Assembly: GCF_001659725.1 (NCBI RefSeq)
Contig: NZ_CP015922.1
Span: 868,001-932,000, forward strand
Length of the DNA stretch: 64,000 nucleotides
Origin: Polynucleobacter wuianus
GTDB lineage: Bacteria; Pseudomonadota; Gammaproteobacteria; Burkholderiales; Burkholderiaceae
Direction of reading: 5' to 3'
Shown one piece after another: positions 59,695 to 64,000 of the stretch. The translations under genes and the position numbers were made by a program. Positions within the stretch are counted from its first letter, which is position 1; the number at the start of each line of letters is the position of its first letter. The notes under the pieces are model-generated. The model was given only the letters and a program-made list of their open reading frames with translations. It searched no databases and was not told the origin of the DNA.

Positions 59695-61130
59695 TGCGTT
59701 TGGTCTATGCGGCACTCCTTATTGTCGCTTTTTTATCGGGTTGCGCTAGTACTGGAGATTGGTCTTCAGACATGCCTACGAAGTCAGGGTCAAAAGTCTC
59801 TAGAGCTACACGAGTTAATTTAAAGAATCAGTCTGTCAGCAAGGTCTATGCGCCTTCTGATAATTTATGGCTTCGTATACGGGATGGCTTTCAGATGGAG
59901 CCCATGAACAGCCCGCTGGAGATTGAGCAAGTACGTTGGTTGAGTGCAAGGCCTGACTATGTCCATCGATCCATGGCGCGCTCATCACGTTACTTGTTTT
60001 ACATCGTCCAAGAAGTTAATGCACGCAATATGCCAACTGAGATTGCCTTACTCCCATTTGTGGAAAGTGCATTTGTAACTAACGCTAAGTCAAGCGCCAA
60101 GGCAGTTGGGCTATGGCAATTTATGCCAGCTACTGGAAAAGATTTTCAGTTGACGCAAAACGTCTTTCGGGATGAACGCAGAGATGTCTTGCAATCAACC
60201 GATGCCGCTCTAGATTACTTGCAACGCCTCAACAATCAATTTGGGAGCTGGGAGCTTGCATTAGCAGCCTATAACTGGGGTGCGGGCAATGTTGCTAAAG
60301 CTCAAAAACGAAATCTAGCTGCAGGCTTACCAACAGACTACGAGAACTTGACCATGCCGCGTGAGACCCGCATGTATGTGCCCAAGCTTATGGCTTATCG
60401 TGCGATCGTGCTGGACCCTTCTGCCTATGGCATTGTCTTGCCAGAATTAGAAAATCACCCGTATTTTGTTGCCGTTGATGTAGGTAGCGATATTGATGTT
60501 GCATTAGCAATCAAGTTGGCAGAAATTCCGGAAGAGGAGTTTCATAGCCTCAATCCTTCTTTTAATAAGCCGGTTATTCTGAGTAATGCCAATCAGCAAA
60601 TCCTTTTGCCGTTTGGGCATGCGGAAATTTTCCAGGCCAATCTAAAAAATTACACCAAGCCACTATCTACGTGGACGGCGGTAAAAGTCAGCAAGACTGA
60701 AGGCGTCGATCAGGCAGCCAAGACCTTAGGTGTTGATGCAGATGCGCTGAGGCAAGTAAATAGCATCCCAAAAGGCATGCGGATTAAGGCTGGCTCTACC
60801 GTCATTATTCCGAAGACAGGCACTAGATCGGGTGACGTCTCATCCGCTATGGCTGATAACGCAAGTCTTAGCCTTGAGAAACCACCTCCGCCTGCACCGA
60901 AGTGCCCAAAACCTGCAAAAGGCAGCAAGAACGCCAAGGCAGTGAAGTGCGCCCCAGCTAAATCAAATAATGGAGCTCAAACAGCGAGTTCTAAGGGTAA
61001 TTCTTCATCAAAAAATGCTGCATCTCAGCATAAATCCGCATCGACAGGACTTGCAAAATCTGCGAAAAATGGTAGTTCATCGTCCTCAGGTAGTAATACC
61101 AGTACCAAGGGGGCGAGCAAAAACCCGTAA
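59694..61130 (+). CDS. mltD: Membrane-bound lytic murein transglycosylase D
   Basis: Lipoprotein (lipobox LSGC, Cys17) that cleaves peptidoglycan strands. The SLT domain covers about residues 105-250, with catalytic Glu124 in LLPFVESAF, then KAVGLWQFMPATG and ALAAYNWGAGNV. One LysM domain occupies about 322-375. The C-terminal 100 residues are low-complexity Ser/Lys/Ala/Asn. 478 residues. Next to gloB as in E. coli. TGATG overlap with gloB suggests co-translation. Confidence 0.92.
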   Translation: MRLVYAALLIVAFLSGCASTGDWSSDMPTKSGSKVSRATRVNLKNQSVSKVYAPSDNLWLRIRDGFQMEPMNSPLEIEQVRWLSARPDYVHRSMARSSRYLFYIVQEVNARNMPTEIALLPFVESAFVTNAKSSAKAVGLWQFMPATGKDFQLTQNVFRDERRDVLQSTDAALDYLQRLNNQFGSWELALAAYNWGAGNVAKAQKRNLAAGLPTDYENLTMPRETRMYVPKLMAYRAIVLDPSAYGIVLPELENHPYFVAVDVGSDIDVALAIKLAEIPEEEFHSLNPSFNKPVILSNANQQILLPFGHAEIFQANLKNYTKPLSTWTAVKVSKTEGVDQAAKTLGVDADALRQVNSIPKGMRIKAGSTVIIPKTGTRSGDVSSAMADNASLSLEKPPPPAPKCPKPAKGSKNAKAVKCAPAKSNNGAQTASSKGNSSSKNAASQHKSASTGLAKSAKNGSSSSSGSNTSTKGASKNP

Positions 61131-61158
61131 TTTCAGAAACTTTTAGATTAGGTTGACC

Positions 61159-63042
61159 ATGTCCTATAAAGCACATCACGAACGCTCAATTAAAGACCCA
61201 GATGGATTTTGGGGTGAGCAGGCAAAGTTAATTCATTGGGAAAAACCATTCGACAAAGTTTTGAATTACGACAACCCGCCATTTGCAAAATGGTTTGAAG
61301 GGGGCCTCACCAATCTTTGCTACAACGCAGTAGATCGTCACTATAAAGATCGTCCCGATCAAATTGCGCTCGTCGCGGTTTCAACTGAAACTAATCAAGA
61401 AAAAGCCTATACCTATAAAGAGCTCTACGAAGAAGTTAATCGTATGGCTGCGATTTACAAAGCCAACGGTATTAAAAAGGGCGATCGCGTTCTGATTTAC
61501 ATGCCAATGATTGCTGAAGCATGTTTTGCGATGCTTGCTTGTACGCGTATCGGTGCCATTCACTCTGTAGTGTTTGGCGGTTTTGCCTCACACAGCTTGG
61601 CTTCTCGTATTGATGATGCACAACCGAAGATGGTTGTGACAGCAGAGGCAGGTGCTCGTGGCGGTAAAGCAGTTCCGTACAAGCCATTGCTAGATGAAGC
61701 CATTACTTTGGCTAGCTACAAGCCAGAAAAGGTATTGATTGTGAATCGCGGCTTAACCGAATTCACTACGGTTGCGGGTCGTGATTTAGATTACGCAGCT
61801 GAGCGTCAAAAGCACTTAAATGATATCGTCCCAATCGAATGGGTTGATGCAACACATCCTTCATACATTTTGTACACCTCTGGTACAACTGGTAAGCCAA
61901 AGGGTGTTCAGCGTGATACCGGTGGTTATGCCGTTGCTCTTGCTGCTTCAATGAAACATATTTTTACTGGCAACGCTGGTGAGACGATGTTCTGTACCTC
62001 TGATATTGGTTGGGTGGTAGGCCATAGCTACATTATTTATGCACCATTGCTCAGCGGTATGGCAACCATCATGTACGAAGGAACACCATTACGTCCTGAT
62101 GCTGGTATCTGGTGGGAATTGGTTGCTAAGTACAACGTCTCCGTGATGTTCTCTGCACCAACAGCAGTGCGTGTTTTGAAAAAACAAGATCCATCATTCT
62201 TAACAAAACATGATCTCTCGAAATTACGTGCTTTGTTCTTAGCGGGTGAGCCATTGGATGAGCCAACGGCAAGTTGGATTCATGATGCGATCAAGAAGCC
62301 TATTGTGGATAACTATTGGCAAACTGAAACAGGTTGGCCAATGCTGGCTATTCAGCGTGGTGTTGAAGTGATGCCGCATAAGTTTGGTTCACCAGGCGTG
62401 CCATCATTTGGTTACAACATGAAGCTCTTGGATGATGCTACTTCTGAAGAGTTGGGACCAGACCAAAAAGGTGTTATCGCCATTGAAGGACCATTGCCGC
62501 CGGGTTGCATGCAAACCGTATGGGGCGACGATAAGCGTTTCGTAAGTACCTATTGGGAAACCATTCCAGGTAAGTTGATCTACTCCACATTTGACTGGGG
62601 TATCAAAGATAAAGATGGTTACTTCTTTATTTTGGGACGAACAGATGACGTGATCAACGTAGCTGGTCACCGTCTTGGTACGCGTGAGATTGAGGAGAGC
62701 ATCTCCAGTCATCCTAATATTTCTGAGGTTGCTGTGGTCGGCATCGAAGACAAGCTCAAAGGTCAAGCTGCTATCGCCTTTGTAATTCCAAAAGATGCTT
62801 CTAAAGCAGAAAACTTGGAAAAAGAGTGCATGAAGACGGTAGATAGTCAGTTAGGTGCGATTGCTCGTCCTGGACGCGTTTATGTTGTTACGGCCTTGCC
62901 CAAAACCCGCTCTGGCAAGATCGTTCGTCGTGCTCTACAAGCGGTTGCTGAAGGTCGTGACCCTGGTGATATCAGCACCATGGAAGATCAGGCCGTTTTA
63001 GCTCAAATCAAGACCATCATCGAGCAAAGCGCCGCAACTTAA
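61159..63042 (+). CDS. prpE: Propionyl-CoA synthetase (propionate-CoA ligase)
   Basis: AMP-forming acyl-CoA synthetase. The P-loop motif is YTSGTTGKPKGVQRDTGGYA, where the QRDTGG ending is typical of PrpE rather than Acs. WQTETGWPM and the C-terminal RSGKIVRRAL (acetylation-regulated Lys) follow. 627 residues. ATG 61159 has an AGG site; the in-frame TTG at 61153 is less likely. No prpBC neighbours, so it may feed propionyl-CoA into methylcitrate enzymes coded elsewhere. Acetate use cannot be excluded. Confidence 0.9.
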   Translation: MSYKAHHERSIKDPDGFWGEQAKLIHWEKPFDKVLNYDNPPFAKWFEGGLTNLCYNAVDRHYKDRPDQIALVAVSTETNQEKAYTYKELYEEVNRMAAIYKANGIKKGDRVLIYMPMIAEACFAMLACTRIGAIHSVVFGGFASHSLASRIDDAQPKMVVTAEAGARGGKAVPYKPLLDEAITLASYKPEKVLIVNRGLTEFTTVAGRDLDYAAERQKHLNDIVPIEWVDATHPSYILYTSGTTGKPKGVQRDTGGYAVALAASMKHIFTGNAGETMFCTSDIGWVVGHSYIIYAPLLSGMATIMYEGTPLRPDAGIWWELVAKYNVSVMFSAPTAVRVLKKQDPSFLTKHDLSKLRALFLAGEPLDEPTASWIHDAIKKPIVDNYWQTETGWPMLAIQRGVEVMPHKFGSPGVPSFGYNMKLLDDATSEELGPDQKGVIAIEGPLPPGCMQTVWGDDKRFVSTYWETIPGKLIYSTFDWGIKDKDGYFFILGRTDDVINVAGHRLGTREIEESISSHPNISEVAVVGIEDKLKGQAAIAFVIPKDASKAENLEKECMKTVDSQLGAIARPGRVYVVTALPKTRSGKIVRRALQAVAEGRDPGDISTMEDQAVLAQIKTIIEQSAAT

Positions 63043-63055
63043 GCTTTTAGGAAAT

Positions 63056-63082
63056 CCTCCTTGGCCTGTAGGTTTGAGGAGG
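63056..63082 (+). terminator. Possible prpE 3' hairpin
   Basis: CCTCC (63056-63060) pairs with GGAGG (63078-63082) and the stem extends inward with wobble pairs. It starts 14 bases after the prpE stop but no T tract follows, so it may be an RNA-stabilising or Rho-related structure rather than an intrinsic terminator. Confidence 0.35.
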
Positions 63083-63137
63083 AAATCTGCCTTTAGAGCC
63101 CATTTGGCTGGGGATTCAAGGGTTTAAGGACCAAAAC

Positions 63138-63146
63138 TGGTATGAT
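63138..63146 (+). promoter_or_regulatory. Extended -10 promoter for carA
   Basis: TGG-TATGAT fits an extended -10 (TGn) element. It would give a 5' UTR of about 120 bases before carA. That leader (to 63278) contains CCCC/GGGG runs and two short T runs (63217-63239) but no convincing terminator or leader peptide. Confidence 0.4.
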
Positions 63147-63278
63147 TGCAAGGTTCGAAACTTATTAAATACCCTAGCGCTTAAAGACACTCACCTCCCG
63201 CATAAACAAGCCCCGGGTTGGTCTTTTTGGGGGTTTTGAGCGTCGGATGGAGCAGGGACTGGAGATGGTTTGTCACCC

Positions 63279-64000
63279 TTGCTTCCTTCTTTTCCTCCCG
63301 CCGTGTTGGCTCTAGCTGACGGCACATTATTTCCCGGTTTTAGTATTGGCGCCCCTGGCGAAACTACCGGTGAAGTCGTTTTCAATACCGCATTGACTGG
63401 TTATCAAGAGATCATCACTGATCCTAGTTATTCACGCCAAATTGTCACTTTGACATATCCCCATATCGGAAACGTCGGTGTAAATGCCCAAGATGCCGAG
63501 TCTGATCAGATTCATGCGGCAGGCTTGGTTATCAAAGACCTGCCAAAACGCGTTTCTAATTTCCGCTCCGAAGGGAGTCTTGACGGCTATCTCACTAAGG
63601 CCGGAGTTGTAGGCATTTCCGGAATCGATACCCGCAAGCTCACACGCATATTGCGTGATAAGGGAGCACAGTCTGGCGCGATTGTTGCCGGCAAGTTATG
63701 CGAAGATTATGAAGCCCTAGGTAAGAAAGCCTTAGAACTTGCAAAAGCATTTCCTGGAATGGCTGGTTTGGATTTGGCTAAGGTAGTTACCACCAAGAAG
63801 TCTTATGAATGGCGTGAAGGTGAGTGGGACTTGCATGGTCCAAACGGTAAACCTGCATACAGAACTTTAGACACCTCTAAACCAACGAAAAAAGTCGTCG
63901 CGTATGACTTTGGTGTGAAGCGCAATATTTTGCGCATGTTGACAGAGCGTGGTTGCGAATTAACAGTGGTGCCTGCGCAAACTAGCGCAGCAGAAGTATT
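63279..64000 (+). CDS. carA: Carbamoyl-phosphate synthase small subunit (5' part, cut by window end)
   Basis: Glutamine amidotransferase subunit supplying ammonia for carbamoyl phosphate (arginine and pyrimidines). About 240 residues are visible. The N-terminal CPSase_sm_chain domain includes [50 protein letters not shown] and [18 protein letters not shown]. The start of the class I amidotransferase domain, [18 protein letters not shown], follows. The catalytic Cys lies beyond the window. The start is probably TTG 63279 or TTG 63270 (GGAG at 63261 favours the latter); no ATG is in frame. Confidence 0.9.
   Translation, partial: MLPSFPPAVLALADGTLFPGFSIGAPGETTGEVVFNTALTGYQEIITDPSYSRQIVTLTYPHIGNVGVNAQDAESDQIHAAGLVIKDLPKRVSNFRSEGSLDGYLTKAGVVGISGIDTRKLTRILRDKGAQSGAIVAGKLCEDYEALGKKALELAKAFPGMAGLDLAKVVTTKKSYEWREGEWDLHGPNGKPAYRTLDTSKPTKKVVAYDFGVKRNILRMLTERGCELTVVPAQTSAAEV

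Overview
This window looks like core chromosome of a free-living betaproteobacterium of the order Burkholderiales, most likely Polynucleobacter or a close relative. The assignment rests on gene order and protein style, because no rRNA lies in the window. The supporting blocks are sucA-odhB-lpdA-zapE, ilvIHC-psd-pssA-leuA, tpiA-secG-tRNA-Leu followed by a complete 14-gene nuo operon, and mltD-gloB-yafS-rnhA..dnaQ. Coding density is very high, intergenic gaps are short, base composition is moderate and no mobile DNA is recognisable.

Layout. 1-65: 5' end of a minus-strand helix-turn-helix gene. 66-366: regulatory gap with a Crp-like palindrome. 367-7889: 2-oxoglutarate dehydrogenase E1, E2 and E3, then a ZapE/AFG1 ATPase and a PHP phosphoesterase. 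7921-11792: trpS, a small methyltransferase, dapA and bamC. 11828-15728: a bidirectional terminator, a minus-strand Ala/Pro lipoprotein, a JmjC/cupin oxygenase, a SlyD-like isomerase, and a minus-strand trio of ECF sigma factor, DUF3619 membrane protein and DUF3106 exported protein. 15921-22651: branched-chain amino acid synthesis (ilvI, ilvH, ilvC, leuA) interleaved with phosphatidylethanolamine synthesis (psd, pssA). leuA is preceded by a Leu-rich leader peptide and an attenuator. 22670-28342: a SYLF lipid-binding protein, rpsO-pnp with hairpins between them, a quinone oxidoreductase, tpiA and secG. 28429-43123: tRNA-Leu(GAG) and nuoA to nuoN, which encode proton-pumping complex I.

43267-52300 is more mixed: a NUDIX hydrolase, a DUF1178 protein, mmsA (minus strand), an Old Yellow Enzyme, an orphan Bug-type binding protein, a SprT-like metalloprotein, a D-malate/tartrate dehydrogenase, and a large TPR plus GT41 O-GlcNAc-transferase-like protein. 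52306-58878 is a minus-strand run of yafS-like methyltransferase, rnhA, an RND adaptor, an RND pump and dnaQ. 58885-63042 holds gloB, mltD and prpE on the plus strand. The window ends inside carA.

Functionally the window is mainly central carbon metabolism, respiration and amino acid synthesis. I found no CRISPR array, insertion sequence, prophage, toxin-antitoxin pair or defence island, and no clearly new multi-gene system. The most informative signals are the leuA leader/attenuator, the sigma-DUF3619-DUF3106 cassette, the RND pair lying between rnhA and dnaQ, the YafS-like protein without a canonical SAM motif I, and the isolated GT41 protein.
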